A stretch of 64,000 nt of DNA, taken from Symsagittifera roscoffensis (lineage: Eukaryota; Xenacoelomorpha; Acoela; Convolutidae). The position numbers and the translations under genes were made by a program. The stretch spans positions 52,472,684 through 52,536,683 of the forward strand of contig NC_087064.1 of NCBI RefSeq assembly GCF_963678635.1, written 5' to 3'. The notes below the pieces were generated by a model. That model had not been told where the DNA came from, searched no databases, and saw nothing but the letters and a program-made list of their open reading frames with translations. Below, one piece after another: positions 12,521-25,470 of the stretch. Every line of letters begins with the position of its first letter. Position 1 is the stretch's first letter.

Positions 12521-13148
12521 CTAAACAATCTTCCCAAGTTTCATCTGATAATTTTTGTAATGCTCAGATAGCAGAGCATTTTTCTTTGGTCAATGGTTAT
12601 TTGAAGTCAGTTATTTCAAATCTTTCGTAGTGCTGCATGAATAAATGCTATTTGTTAGATGTTCTGTTTATGTTCTGTCTATAGCTTTTGTTTTCTTTTT
12701 TTTTAATATGAATTTTCACAAAAACGTACGGAATTAGTTTGTCGCAGTCAAGAAAAATCCGTGTGGCAGTTTTTGGCTAAAGTAAATAAAGGCTGAAATT
12801 AAGGCTTTGCCTGAAAACTTGAGAGAATGCAATCAAAGAGACACTGAAGAACATCTGGTGGATGTTGTATTTCCCAACACCTGGTGAATGTGTTTCTCAT
12901 AGTCCTGTATGCGAGCGCCTGTTTGAATGCATGTAGCTTATATGTTCTGTAACTCTTCGTTTTGTTTTTCGTTGAAAATGTTCCGAAGTTATATCAGTAT
13001 ATTTTAAAATGAAAATGAAAAGTGGCAAAGCATTAATTGGAAAAAAACAATTGGTATTTTTCTAAAAATGGTTTAAGCTAACGTCATTGAAATTTATCAA
13101 AAAAAAGGAATTTGAATTATAATTGAAATTTTGTTTTTCTAAACACGG

Positions 13149-13388
13149 TTGCAACTTACTTTAGTGAAAATTTTCATAATCGAGGAATTTGAAGTACAAT
13201 TGAAACTTGAAACAAGTTCAGCTGGGCCTCATTGTTCTTTCATCCGGAAAGCAACAGTAGAAACTACAGGACGCGAGAAAACTGTCCGATATTTTGAGCT
13301 CGAAATCAGCATGTTCATAAGAGAAAATGGCTCTGAACCAGAAGGTCAGCCAAGAATTTCTGAACAAAAACAATTGATGAAAAATTGA
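13149..13388 (+). pseudogene. Conserved plus-strand frame in array units, representative copy
   Basis: An ORF of 62-79 codons is kept in the same position in every unit: 879-1067, 3471-3659, 6753-6992, 9896-10120, 13149-13388, 15899-16123 and 18627-18851. It always contains 'SSAGPHCSFIRKATV' and ends shortly after 'KQLIKN' or 'KQLMKY'. Differences between copies are mostly single residues (for example REQ/SDQ, FITETG/FIRENG). No domain is recognised. No signal peptide or membrane segment is visible. The opposite strand is also open here, which weakens the coding claim. It could be an exon, a decayed gene or a frame preserved only because the copies are young. Confidence 0.3.
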
Positions 13389-14118
13389 TACCTTGGTTTT
13401 TGGTACAAACAATGAATAAAAAACGGTCTGTCATTGACGTTATGACAGTTGGAAAAGAAGTGCCGTGACTCAGCGACGCTGATCTACCTGCCCTGAAAAA
13501 AAAGACTCTAGGATGAATCAAGAATGATCCAGAAGTAGCGAAGCTGTTTTTAATCAGTTTTCAATTGAGGAGTTTGATTTTAAATTTCCTCGCCAAAGTT
13601 TGTCGTTAAAAATTTGTACGCAGCAAAAATTGTCGTTAAAACGGTTTTCTAGTTCAAGCATGGTACCATGGCAGCTTGAACTGCCAACAACAGTCATTTC
13701 AACCAAAATGTTTTTACCGTAGTTTCCAAACGGGAACTGAATTTGGGACTAGAGGACTTGAAGACCTGACATCATCAAGCTGAGAGTTATAATGTATTTT
13801 CTCAAACTGTTGCGGTTGCGCTTTACTCCAAATGAAATGTATAAGACGACGAACGTTGCCGCTTGTATCAAATTGGCTTTAATTGATCTAGCAGCAAATT
13901 ATGATTGAAATTTTCTTCTTAGTTTTGGCGAGAAAAATCCAAACAATCTTCAAACTGAATATTCAACTTGATTTTCTCAAGCTCTCACACTCAGTTTTCT
14001 AAATTAGACGTAAAAAAAATGTTTGCTGTTTGTTCATCTACCTGCACCCAAAGCTTGTTCGGAGTGTAGGAAAAATGTGTATCGAAAGCAAAACGATAAA
14101 AAAGTATGCGTTTTTGAT

Positions 14119-16877
14119 AACAGGTTGCTTTCAACAGTAAAAGTGCGTTTTATAGCTTAGTCCATGGCCCTACTCTGATAGTCAATATCGACTATTTACA
14201 CAGAATTTATAAAGTTGTCTATCTTGATTTTTTTCGAGTGCAAAACAAAAGTTTGAAAACAATCAAGAATTGACATAAACTTTATGAATGGATTGCGTAT
14301 TCCAGACATATACGCCAAACGAAAGTTATTGGGCATTTTACGGCGAATGAAACTTAATTGTCTTTTCTGCGATTAATCTACTGCAGTGAGACCTTGCTTA
14401 GATAGTTCTTCATACTCACTTTGTCTGATTTTGGCCTTTGTTTGGATATTCATTTGAAGACGTTAAAAGTAGAAGCTTTCAAAGCCGCAGAATCACCGTT
14501 AGAATCTTTTTGCTCAATTACCGTCAAAGTTTTGATAATATTTCAAAATTCTGAACAACTAAAATTCTTTCGTTCCGACAATTGACCTTTCAAGTTCAAA
14601 TGTTGGGACCCTTGTTTGCTTTCTTGGCTCCAAACTTAGAAGCTGCCAATAACAACGAATAGGCAGTGAATCTAATTCATAATACGGTGCTGAAAACCAC
14701 GTTATCTGCAGACGGTTTTTTTATTGGAAAAACTCAATGGAAAAAAATTCTGAGTTAAATAGGCGCAGAAGTTGTACAAAGGACTGGCTAAGGTCTGATC
14801 ATATAGACCATTCATTATTAATTAATTGAAACCTAAGCAAAATAAAGTGAGTAAAAAACATCATCCCGATCGTAGAACTTTTTATTAAGAAATCATATAT
14901 GTGGTCTGTTATGACTCTTCTGCTTAAAATTGAATGGCTTGATCTGGACTCAGCTACATTTAGTTCCATAAAGGCGGTGAAATCTGTTTTGAAAAAACTC
15001 ACATTTTTGTCGTAATTATATTTTCAGGCTTGGTCGAGACATTTTGTGCAAATGAGGAGTTGATTTTATCTTTCTCCGATATTGATTTTACGCGGGCTTT
15101 TCTTCGCAGTTCATGGAACGGAGCGTGAAAGTTTTGTCTCTGCTGTTCTTTCAGAAAAGTTTTCTCCAGCAAAACTGCGAAGGGAACGTTCATTCAGTTG
15201 AGCAAAAAAAACTATTTGCATGAATAAATCGACAATTTCATTAGTCTGTGAACCCAACTGAACAATCTTCCTAAGTTTCATCTGATGATTTTTGTAAAAC
15301 TCAGATAGTAGAGCAATTTTTTTTACTTAATGGTTATTTGAAGTGAGTTGCTTCGTGAATAAATGGTGCTGTATGAATATATGCTATTTGTTAGATGTTC
15401 TGTTTAGGTTCTGTCTATAGCTTTTGTTTTCATTTTTTTAATATGGTTTTGTACAAAAATACGGAATTAGTTTATTGTAGTCAAGAAAAATCCATGCGGC
15501 AGTTTTTTGGTTAAAATAAATAAGGGCTGAAATGAAGGCTTGGCCTGAAAACTTAAGAGAATGTAGACAGAGAGACACTGAAGAACATCTGGTGGATGTT
15601 GTGTTTTCCAAAACCTGGTGAATTTGTTTCTCATAGTCCTGTATGAGAGCGCCTAATTGAATGCATGTGGGCTATGTCTTTTGTAATCTCTTCGTTTTGT
15701 TTTTCGTTGAAAAATTTCCGAAGTTATATCAGTATATTTTAAAATGAAAATGAAAAGTGGCAAAGCATTAAATGGAAAAAAGCAGTTGGTATTTTTCTAA
15801 AAATGGTTTAAACTCACGTCATTGAAATTTATCAAAAAGGAGGAATGTGAAGTACAAGTGACATTTTATTTTTCTAACAACGGTTAAAACTTACTTTAAT
15901 GAAAATTTTCATAATCGAGGAATTTGAAGTACAATTGAACCTTGAAACAAGTTCAGCTGGGCCTCATTGTTCTTTCATCCGGAAAGCAACAGTAGAAACT
16001 ACAGGACGCGAGCAAACTGTCCGATATTTTGAGCTCGAAGTTGGCATGTTCATAACAGAAACTGGCTCTGAACCAAAAGGTCAACCAAGATTTTCTGAAC
16101 ATAAACAATTGATGAAATATTGATACAATGGTTTTTGGTACAAACAATGATTAAAAAACGATCAGTTCATTGACGTTATGACAGTTGGAAAAGCAGTGCC
16201 GTGACTCGGCGACGCTGATCTACCTGCCCTGGAAAAAGTGACTCTAGGATGAATCACGAATGATCCAGAAGTGGCGAAGACCTTTTGAACCAGTTTTCAA
16301 TAATGGAATTTGATGTTAGTATTCCTTGCCAAATTTTGTCGTTAAAAACTTGTACGCAACAAAAATCGTTTTCTTAAAATAGTTTTCTCGTTCATGCATG
16401 GTCCCATGGCAGCTTGAACTGCCACAACAGTCATGTCAACCAAAATAATTTTTTTACCGTAGTTAACAATCGGGGACTGATTTTGGGATTAGAGGACTTA
16501 AAGTTAAGATCTTACATCATCAAGCTGGGAGTTATAGTGTATTTTCTCAAACTGTTGCGGTTGCTCTTTACTCCAAGTGGAAGTGTATAAATTGAGGAAC
16601 GTTGCCCCTAATATCAAATTGGCTCCATTTATCTAGCAGCAAAAAAGTGATTGAAAAACTTTTCTTAGTTTTGGCGAGAAATATCCAAATAATCTTCAAA
16701 CAGAATATTCAAAATGATTTGCTCAAGCTCTCACACTCTGTTTTTTAAGTTTGACTATAAAAATTTTGTTGCTTGTTCATCTACCTGCACTCAAAATTTG
16801 TTCAGAGTGAAGGAAAAATGTGTATCAAATGCAAAACTATACAAGACTGCTCGGATCAAGGCGAAGCCCTGAATGTT
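14119..16877. repeat. Array unit 5 (type A)
   Basis: Matches unit 3 throughout but loses about 550 bases at its right end. The E repeat is cut at 'gaatgttccga' (about 16880) and joined to 'tagcttagttcatgg', which lies some 30 bases into the next unit. The E repeat sequence 'gttccga' forms the junction. Confidence 0.85.
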
Positions 16878-16880
16878 CCG
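16848..16880 (-). repeat. E repeat, terminal fragment
   Basis: Only 'ctgctcggatcaaggcgaag' to 'gaatgttccga' survives. The rest was removed by the deletion that joins unit 5 to unit 6. Confidence 0.75.
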
Positions 16881-19579
16881 ATAGCTTAGTTCATGGCCCT
16901 CCTCTCACAGCCATTATCGACTATTTACATTGAATTCCTAATGTTGTCCATCTTGATTGTTTCGGATTGCATAACAAAATGTTCAAAACAATCAAGAATT
17001 GAGTTAAATTCTAAGAATGGATTGCGTATTCCAGACGTATACGCCCAACGAAAGTTTTTGGGCATTTTACGGCGAATGAAACTTAATTGTCTTTTCTGCG
17101 ATTAATCTACTGCAGTGAGACAACGCTTAGATGGTTCTTCATACTCGCCTTGTCTGATTTTGGTATTTGGTTGGATATTCATTTGATGACGTTTAAACTA
17201 GAAGCTTTCAAAGCGCAGAATCACCGTTAGAATCTTTTTGCTCAATTACCGTCAAAGTTTTGATAATAATTCAAAATTCTGAACAACTAAAATTCTTTTG
17301 TTCCGACATTTGACCTTTCAAGTTCAAATGTTGGGACCCTTGTTTGCTTTCTTGGCTCCAAACTTAGAGGCTGCCAATAACAACGAATAGGCAGTGAAGG
17401 TGACTCAGAATACAGTGCTGAAAGCCACGTTATCTGCAGACGGTTTTTTATCGGAAAAACTCAATGAATGAAAATTCTGAGTTAAAAAGGCGAAGAAGTT
17501 GTACAAAGGACTGATTAAGCTCTGACTATGTAGACCATTAATTATTAATTTATTGAAACCTAAAAAAGTTAAAGTGAGTAAAAAACATCATCCCGATCGT
17601 AGAACTTTTTATTAAGAAATCATATATGTGGTCTGTTATGACTCTTCTGCTTACAATTGAATGGCCTGATCTGGACTCAGCTGCATTTAGTTCCATAAAG
17701 GCGGTGAAATCTGTTTTGGAAAAACTCACATTTTTGTCGTAATGATATTTTCAGGCTCGGTCGAGACATTGTGTGCAAATGAGGAGTTGATTTTATCTTT
17801 TTCCAATCTTGATCTTACGCGGTATTTTCTTCGCAGTTCATGGAACGGAGCATGAAGGATTGTCTCTGCTGTTTTTCAGAAAAATTTTCTTCAGCAAAAC
17901 TGCGAAGGGAACGTTCATTCAGTTGAGCAAAAGAAAATATTTGCATGAATGAATCGACAATTTCAATCGTCTGTGAACCCAACAAAACAATCTTCCCAAG
18001 TTTCATCTGATAAGTTTTGTAATGCTCAGATAGCAGAGCATTTTTCTTTGGTCAATGGTTATTTGAAGTCAGTTATTTCAAATCTTTCGTAGTGCTGTAT
18101 GAAGAAATGCTATTTGTTAGATGTACTGTTTATGTTCTGTCTATAGCTTTTGTTTTCTTTTTTTTTAATATGAATTTTCACAAAAAAGTACGGAATTAGT
18201 TTGTCGTAGTCAAGAAAAATCCGTGTGGCAGTTTTTGGCTAAACTAAATAAAGGCTGAAATTAAGGCTTTGCCTGAAAACTTGAGAGAATGCAATCAAAG
18301 AGACACTGAAGAACATCTGGTGGATGTTGTATTTCCCAACACCTGGTGAATGTGTTTCTCATAGTCCTGTATGCGAGCGCCTGTTTGAATGCATGTAGCT
18401 TATATGTTCTGTAATCTCTTCGTTTTGTTTTTCGTTGAAAATGTTCCGAAGTTATATCAGTATATTTTAAAATGAAAATGAAAAGTGGCAAAGCATTAAA
18501 TGGAAAAAAGCAGTTGGTATTTTTCTAAAAATGGTTTAAACTCACGTCATTGAAATTTATCAAAAAGGAGGAATGTGAAGTACAGTTGACATTTTATTTT
18601 TCTAACAACGGTTAAAACTTACTTTATTGAAAATTTTCATAATCGAGGAATTTGAAGTACAATTGAACCTTGAAACAAGTTCAGCTGGGCCTCATTGTTC
18701 TTTCATCCGGAAAGCAACAGTAGAAACTACAGGACGCGAGAAAACTGTCCGATATTTTGAGCTCGAAATCAGCATGTTCATAAGAGAAAATGGCTCTGAA
18801 CCAGAAGGTCAGCCAAGAATTTCTGAACAAAAACAATTGATGAAAAATTGATACCATGGTTTTTGGTACAAACAATGAATAAAAAACGGTCTGTCATTGA
18901 CGTTATGACAGTTGGAAAAGAAGTGCCGTGACTCAGCGACGCTGATCTACCTGCCCTGAAAAAAGTGACTCTAGGATGAATCAAGAATGATCCAGAAGTA
19001 GCGAAGACGTTTTTAATCAGTTTTCAATTGAGGAGTTTGATTTTAGTTTTCCTCGCCAAAGTTTGTCGTTAAAAATTGTACGCAGCAAAAATGGTCGTTA
19101 AAACGGTTTTCTCGTTCAAGCATGGTCCGATGGCAGCTTGAACCGCCAACAACAGTCATGTCAACCAAAATGTTTTTACCGTAGTTTCCAAACGGGGACT
19201 GACTTTGGGACTAGAGGACTTGAAGATCTTACATCATCAAGCTGAGAGTTATAGTGTATTTTCTTAAATTGTTCGGTTGCTCTTTACTCCGAGTGAAAAT
19301 GTATAAAACGACGAATATTTCCGCTTACATCAAATTGGCTCCAATTGATCTAGCAGCAAAAATGTGATTGAAAATTTCTTCTTAGTTTTGGCGAGAAAAA
19401 TCCAAACAATCTTCAAACCGAATATTCAAATTGATTTACTCAAGCTCTCGCACTCAGTTTTCTAAATTAGACGTTAAAAAAATGTTTGCTGTTTGTTCAT
19501 CTACCTGCACCCAAAGCTTGTTCGGAGTGTAGGAAAAATGTGTATCGAATGCAAAACGATAAAAAAGTATGCGTTTTTG
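16878..19579. repeat. Array unit 6 (type B), 5' truncated
   Basis: Matches unit 4 but lacks the 'aacaggttgc' landmark because of the deletion shared with the end of unit 5. It carries minus-strand ORFs at 17815-18006 and 18261-18491 and a plus-strand ORF at 18627-18851. Confidence 0.85.
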
Positions 19580-20976
19580 ATAACAGGTTGCTTTCAACAG
19601 TAAAAGTGCGTTTTATAGCTTAGTCCATGGCCCTCATCTGACAACCACTATCGACTATTTACACTGAATTCCTAATGTTGTCTATATTGATTTTTTCGGA
19701 TTGCATAACAAAATGTTCAAAACAATCAAGAATTGTGTTAAATTCTAAGAATGGATTGCGTATTCCAGACGTATACGCCCAACGAAAGTTTTTGGGCATT
19801 TTACGGCGAATGAAACTTAATTGTCTTTTCTGCAATTAATCTACTGCAGTGAGACAACGCTTAGATGGTTCTTCATACTCGCCTTGTCTGATTTTGCATT
19901 TGGTTGGATTTTCATTTGAAGACCTTGAAAGTAGAAGCTTTCAAAGCCGCAGAATCACTGTTAGAATCTTTCTGCTCAAATACCGTCAAAGTTTTGATAA
20001 TAATTCAAAAATCTAAACAATTAATTTTCTTTTGTCCCGACATTTGACCTTTCAAGTTCAAATGTTGGGACCCTTGTTTGCTTTCTTGGCTCCAAACTTA
20101 GAGGCTGCCAATAACAACGAATAGGCAGTGAAGCTAATTCAGAATACGGTGCTGAAAGCCACGTTATCTGCAGACGGTTTTTTAACGGAAAAACTCAATA
20201 AAAAAAATCAGAGTTAAAAAGGCGAAGAAGTTGTACAAAGGACTGGCTAAGTTCTGAGCATATAGACCATTAATTATTAATTTTTTGAAACCTAAAAAAG
20301 TTAAAGTGAATAAAAAACTTTATCCCGATCGTATAACTTTTTATTAGGAAATCATAAATGTGGTCTGTTATGACTCTTCTGCTTACAATTGAATGGCTTG
20401 ATCTGGACTCTACATTTAGTTCCATAGAGGGGGTGAAATCTGTTTCGGAAAAACTCACATTTTTATCGTAATGATATTTTCAGGCTTGGTCGAGACATTG
20501 TGTGCAAATGAGGATTGATTTTATCTTTTTCCGATATTGGTCTTACGCGGGAATTTTTTTCGCAATTCATGGAACGGAGCATGAAGTTTTCTCTCTGCTG
20601 TTTTTCAGAAAAAATTTCTTCAGCAAAACTGCGAAGGGAACGTTCATAAGTTGAGCAAAAGAAACTATTTGCATGAACGAATCCACAATTTCAATAGTCT
20701 GTGAACACAACTGAACTATCTTCCAAGTTTTCATCTGATGATTATTGTAATACTCAGATAGCAGAGCGGCTTTTTTTACTTTGTTAATTCAAATCAGTTG
20801 GTTCAAAAATTTTATAGTGCTTTGTGAAGAAAAGCTATCTATTAGATGTTCTGTTTATGTTCTGCCTATAGCTTTTGTTTTCATTTTTTTTAATTTGAAT
20901 TTTCACAAAAAAGTACGGAGCTAGTTTGTTGTAGTCAAGAAACATCCGTGTGGCAGTTTTTGGTTAAAGTAAATAA
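19580..20976. repeat. Array unit 7, 3' truncated
   Basis: Starts with the standard landmark and follows the unit consensus with more divergence than the other copies. It stops at about 20976, where 'ttggttaaagtaaataaag' runs into unrelated sequence. This is the right edge of the array. Confidence 0.8.
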
Positions 20977-22645
20977 AGACAACGCCGCGTGTTTTAAAAA
21001 AATCTGAACCACCCGTCAAAATTTTTTCGTGTATATTTTTTATGTTATCGTTTTGCTATAATTGTTTTTTTTTTTTCGGTTATCTTGCCAAAACGTCGCA
21101 AAAAAGCGCGGCCATTTTTGTCATTCGAAGCTTCGGGTACCGATGGAATTTTTGGTGAGTATAAAATAAGAAAGCACTATGAAATCAGTATTTTGAATTT
21201 TTGGCTGGTTATTTATGAAGAAAATTAGTTTTATTTAAAAAATCAATTGATTGAAGAATGTTCCCAAGCGGAGGTTTTGTAATCGATTAATGGATTTGTT
21301 TTTTAAGGACTTGCCCTTTATTGAAAAAAAGTTGCTCTTGAAGGTAAAAGGAACTACTTCTGATAACGATTCTCGGAAGTCCTGATTTTTCAAACCTCAA
21401 AGGTTTCAAAGAGGTTATAAGAAGTGTAATCATTCAAGGAACAAAAGTGCAGTATATCTCTCCGCAGTTGAAATATGTTGGAAAACAAAAATTGTTTTAT
21501 TGTGCAGGCTCTGGAGTGGTGATCAAATGCGATTAAAACAACTTGGAATTCTCCTGAAAGACTCAAAAACAAACACCTGGACTAGAGAACTGGACTAGAG
21601 AACTTCTAGCATCCAGAAACTTCGTACATATTGATAAGTTTCTTATCTTTTGATTTTCTTATGGCTATCTTCATGGATGCTTTTGTGTTTGACAAATTTG
21701 TAATTTTGATCCCAATTTGTCGAATTTTTTATGGAAAGTTTTCATGGCTTATCAGGAGTTTCTCAGGACAGAAAAGTCCCTAAGCCATATATTTTTTTCA
21801 GATTTATTGCAGTGAAAATCCATCTCTGATTCATTAACTGGAAATTGAATCCAAGCTGATTCAATCCAACAATCAGAACTAAAAATTTAGCACTAATCAA
21901 AGTATGTTTTGACCTTGATCATGGACAAAGTGAACCTGATCAAAAAACTGAACCATAGATAGTAATTGCTCCGATATCTCTGATAAAGTGACAAATTTCC
22001 CTATGAACTATTTCCGGGAACCAGGTTTGATTTCAATTGAAAAAGTAAATGCAATTACCAAACTCGCTTGTTTTAAAAGGTGAAATTTCAGGAATTTTAC
22101 AAGTCTGTTCTCGGGGTAAGAAGGAAATGTTAAAATGTTTAGAGTCAACTCGAGTTGTTGAAATCAATCTCAATTGGAGTTCTGCTGAGCGTGTGGCAGA
22201 TCAGTTTCCTTTATGCCCTAAAAAGTTCAGCCAACATAGTAAATGTGCTTTAACGAACAACTGCCCGAGTTGATCTCCATTCACCGAAAATGCTTGCGAT
22301 ACAATTCCATTCAGCGAAAAAATGTTTAACATATAATTCTGTAGATGAAGTGTATTGGAAAAATGCTAGCATAAAACTTCCATACATGGTCAACCTGGGT
22401 GATACAATTAAGTTTGGATATTTTCTGATCCAGATATCGGATCAATGCAAAATTTGAGGAGGAACGTATGCTTTAGTTTTCAATTGAAAAAAGGAGACTC
22501 AATTTCTTTTGTGATTTTTAGAAGAATACGTTTTTCTTAGATTCTATGTGCAAGTTCCATGAAAAAATTTTGTAATGTTCCTTCAAGGGAGCTTCAGAAG
22601 CTAAATCATGTATAAATCACGAACTCTAAAGCAATTCTAATTTGT
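20977..22645. other. Intergenic, no gene seen
   Basis: AT-rich sequence between the tandem array and the E-repeat cluster. A 13-base direct duplication 'ctggactagagaa' occurs near 21577-21603, and a fragment of repeat P lies near 22290-22400. Short ORFs at 21390-21572 and 22049-22273 have no recognisable features. Confidence 0.6.
22290..22400. repeat. Repeat P fragment
   Basis: Contains 'ttggaaaaatgctagcata' and 'aaacttccatacatgg', matching the palindromic end of repeat P at 11-430 with divergence. Confidence 0.4.
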
Positions 22646-23171
22646 TGTTCCGACTTTCGATACGAAAGTAACGGAATATTTGTGCTTGGGGTGGGTTTTT
22701 TTTTCTTCAGACAAATTTCGACTTTTTAACTGGCCATTTTTGACGGAGTTTTTTTTAATCATTCCAAAAGTATTGCAATCCTGAGCTAAAATTTGAAAAG
22801 ATATTTCACCTTTGATCCTTTTTCGTAAAGTTATGGGGGTTTAAAGAGTGCCATTTTGGGATAATTAACGCGCGATATATTTCGCGCTATTAACGCGTAT
22901 GCGGAGATTTAATCCGTCTTAGAAATTGTTCCAAATTGGTTGAAAGAAGCTTATTTGTCATAATTGATTTGTGACAATGAGCGAAGTTTATCCTTTTGTA
23001 CTTTAGATGGCGTGTGGGGTGATGATTTCAAAAAAAATTTCAAATTTTTTGAAAAAAAAAAATTGTTCATTTTATTTCTCTACATTTATTTTTTTTTGTT
23101 ATAACCGCTGCATAAACCCTAAAAGGCAGTCGGAACATTCAGCGCTTCGCCCTGATACGAGCAGCCTTGTT
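22646..23171 (+). repeat. E repeat, tandem copy 1
   Basis: Starts 'gttccgactttcgatacg' and ends 'cgccctgatacgagcag'. A subterminal 'gtcggaac' about 40 bases before the end is the exact reverse complement of the first eight bases. The core holds 'attaacgcgcgatatatttc' and 'gcgctattaacgcgta'. Followed directly by the next copy, 526 bases on. Confidence 0.85.
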
Positions 23172-23701
23172 GTTCCGACTTTCGATACGAAAATAACGGA
23201 ATATTTGTGCTCGGGGTGGGTTTTTTTTTCAGACAAATTTCGATTCTTTAACTAGCCATTTCTGACGGAATTTTTTTATAACATTCGAAAGGTATTGTTG
23301 TCTTGGGCTCAAATTTGAAAAGATATTTCACCTGTGATGATTTTTCGTAAAGTTATGGGGGTTTAAAGGTTGTCATTTTGGCCAATTTAGAACAATTAAC
23401 GTGCGATATATTTCGCGCTATTAACGCGTAAGCGGAGAGTTAGTCCGTCTTAGAAATTGTTCCAAATTGGTTAAAAGAAGCTTATTTGCCATAATTGGTT
23501 TGTTACAAGGAGCAAAATTTATTGTTTTGTACTTTATATGGCGTGTGGGGGGATGATTTTCAATAAAAAAAATTTCCTATCTTAGAAAAAAAATTTTTTT
23601 TTGTTTCTTTTTATTGATTTTTTTAATGTTTTTACTGCTCCATAAACCTTATAAGGCAGTCGGAACAATCAGCGCTTCGCCTTGATACGAGCATTCTTTT
23701 T
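23172..23701 (+). repeat. E repeat, tandem copy 2
   Basis: Same ends and core as copy 1, 530 bases long, with sequence differences scattered throughout. Confidence 0.85.
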
Positions 23702-24236
23702 GTTCTGACTTTCGATACGAAAGTAACGAAATATTTGTGCTCGGGGTGGTTTTTTTTTCGTTCAGAAAATTTTCGACTTTTTAACTAGCCATTTTTGACG
23801 GATTTTTTTTATCATTCGAAAATTATTGTTGTGCTGAGCTCAAACTCTAAAAGATATTTCACCTGTGATTGTTTTTCGTAAAGTTACGGGGATTTAAAGA
23901 CTGGTATTTTGGCCAATTTGGGACAATTAACGCGCGATATATTTCGCGCTATTAACGCGTAAACGGAGAGTTAATCCATCATAGAAATCGTTCCAAATTG
24001 GTCAAAAGAAGCTTATTTGCCATAATTGGGTTGTTAAAAGGAGCGAAATTTATCCTTTTGTACATTATATGGCGTGTGGGGGGATGATTTTTATTTAAAA
24101 AAATTTCAAATTTTCGAGAAAATTTTTTTTTCCGTTTTTTTTTTGATTTCAATGAGTTTTTTAATATTATTACTGCTCCATAAACCTTAAAAGGCAGTCG
24201 GAACATTAAGGGCTTCGCCCTCATACGAGGAGCAGT
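23702..24236 (+). repeat. E repeat, tandem copy 3
   Basis: Starts 'gttctgactttcgatacg' (one change from the other copies) and ends near 'cgccctcatacgaggagcag'. Last of three head-to-tail copies; downstream sequence is unrelated. Confidence 0.85.
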
Positions 24237-24868
24237 TTTTTTATGTTTATGAAAATATTTATCAAAAATCTCTACAGAAAATTTGCGACTTTAGCAGTTT
24301 TTTTCAAAATCTCCAATAGCTTTTTCGCTACTGACACAGAAAAATTTTACCGAAGTTAAGACCGGGTTAAATTTACTCAACTATTAGCTCGTAGCCTTCA
24401 CTGTGTATTCTGAAGCAAATTCCGGTTATACGTTTTCCAAATCATCTCTTGAGTAGAAAAAATATCTCCGCTAATGATGAATTATGAAATTGTTTCGCTA
24501 AAGTGATTCATTCGTTTATAAAGGATGCATTTTTTATTCGAGTTCGGGGGCTCAAATATCTTACTATTGAAAAAAAATCTAAGTTAATACTGTCGCAGTT
24601 GTCTTTTTTGTCATATATTGCAGACCAATATAAAAGCAGAAAAGGAAATACTTGTTCCAAATTTCGTCCTAAATATATTAGAATCTGTATTTCCAGAATT
24701 ACAGAATAGTTACTCAAATCTATGACAATTTATCTGCTTAAAAACTAGTTTCAACATCTGTCGTTTCATTCTCTTTGTTTGCTTAAATTATGGAGGACAA
24801 TAATGTTTTGGCTTCCGAATGAGTTGATACATTTTTTTGTTCAATTGAAATTGTGATGGTTTTATTTA

Positions 24869-24890
24869 ATCAATAACTTAAGTTATTGAT
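24869..24890. other. Perfect 22-bp palindrome
   Basis: 'atcaataactt' followed by its exact reverse complement 'aagttattgat'. The flanks extend it imperfectly, with 'ggtttt' near 24858 facing 'aaaacc' near 24899. Confidence 0.7.
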
Positions 24891-25344
24891 AAATAATTAA
24901 AACCACCAAAATTTCGTTATCCAATGTCGCTTGCTTATGTAAAAGTGCTACTTTTTGATTATTTGGGTAATCACCTTTTTTATTATGCTGCTGTCGATTG
25001 AATGTAAAAAATAATCTATTTTTTGTCACGTATCCCGTTAACTGAAAACTTTGAGTAGGATTTACCCGCAGCAAGCGCCCATGGACTTTGTTGGATTATA
25101 TTTAATTTCGAAGATAACATTAATCTTTTGTTGTCCATTCCAGAGGTAAAACAGATGAACACTTCAGACCACTGTCTGAAAAGAGTCAATGAACGCAAGT
25201 AAACAGAAAAATGTCCAGCTTTGATATAAGAAGAAAAAAGACGGCGTTAAAGCTCTTCGAGTTTCTGGAACAAATTATGATTGGAATTTTTAAATAAAAT
25301 TAACTCAATTTGAGAATACTGGATCAAAAAGTAAATTTTCTTTT

Positions 25345-25470
25345 CCACCCGTCGCCTCAGTTTACCAACCCCCGACCAGCCCCACCTCCAGTTTGCCATA
25401 CCAGCCCCAGTTTACCAACCCCACACCAACACCTCACTCCAATTCCCCCACCCCCAACTTAGGGGGCAAG
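25345..25470. other. C-rich, G-poor patch
   Basis: A strand-asymmetric run with repeated 'cagtttaccaacccc' and 'cagccccac' motifs, ending in 'aacttagggggcaag'. Very unlike the AT-rich surroundings. It looks like a decayed short tandem repeat. Confidence 0.5.

Larger units (their letters stand above)
11389..14118. repeat. Array unit 4 (type B)
   Basis: Closest relative is unit 6. It lacks an E repeat at its right end, which explains its shorter length of about 2.73 kb. It carries the most continuous version of the minus-strand reading frame (12263-12520) and a plus-strand ORF at 13149-13388. Confidence 0.85.
1..20976. repeat. Tandem array of a ~3 kb unit
   Basis: A landmark beginning aacaggttgc, followed by a block containing 'tccatggccctcctctgac', recurs at about 426, 1660, 4991, 8109, 11389, 14119 and 19580, with a truncated start at 16878. 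The successive intervals are therefore about 3331, 3118, 3280, 2730, 2759 and 2702 bases after a short first unit. Units 1 and 2 are most alike. Units 3 and 5 form one type and units 4 and 6 another, giving a dimer of about 6.0 kb repeated as a 5.5 kb dimer. Homology stops at about 20976, inside 'aaagtaaataaag'. No unit has a long intact gene. What the array does is unknown. Confidence 0.9.

Noticed and set aside
1-20976. CRISPR-like or satellite-only interpretation of the array
   Set aside because: Units are kilobases long without regular short spacers, and contain coding-like blocks and an interspersed element.
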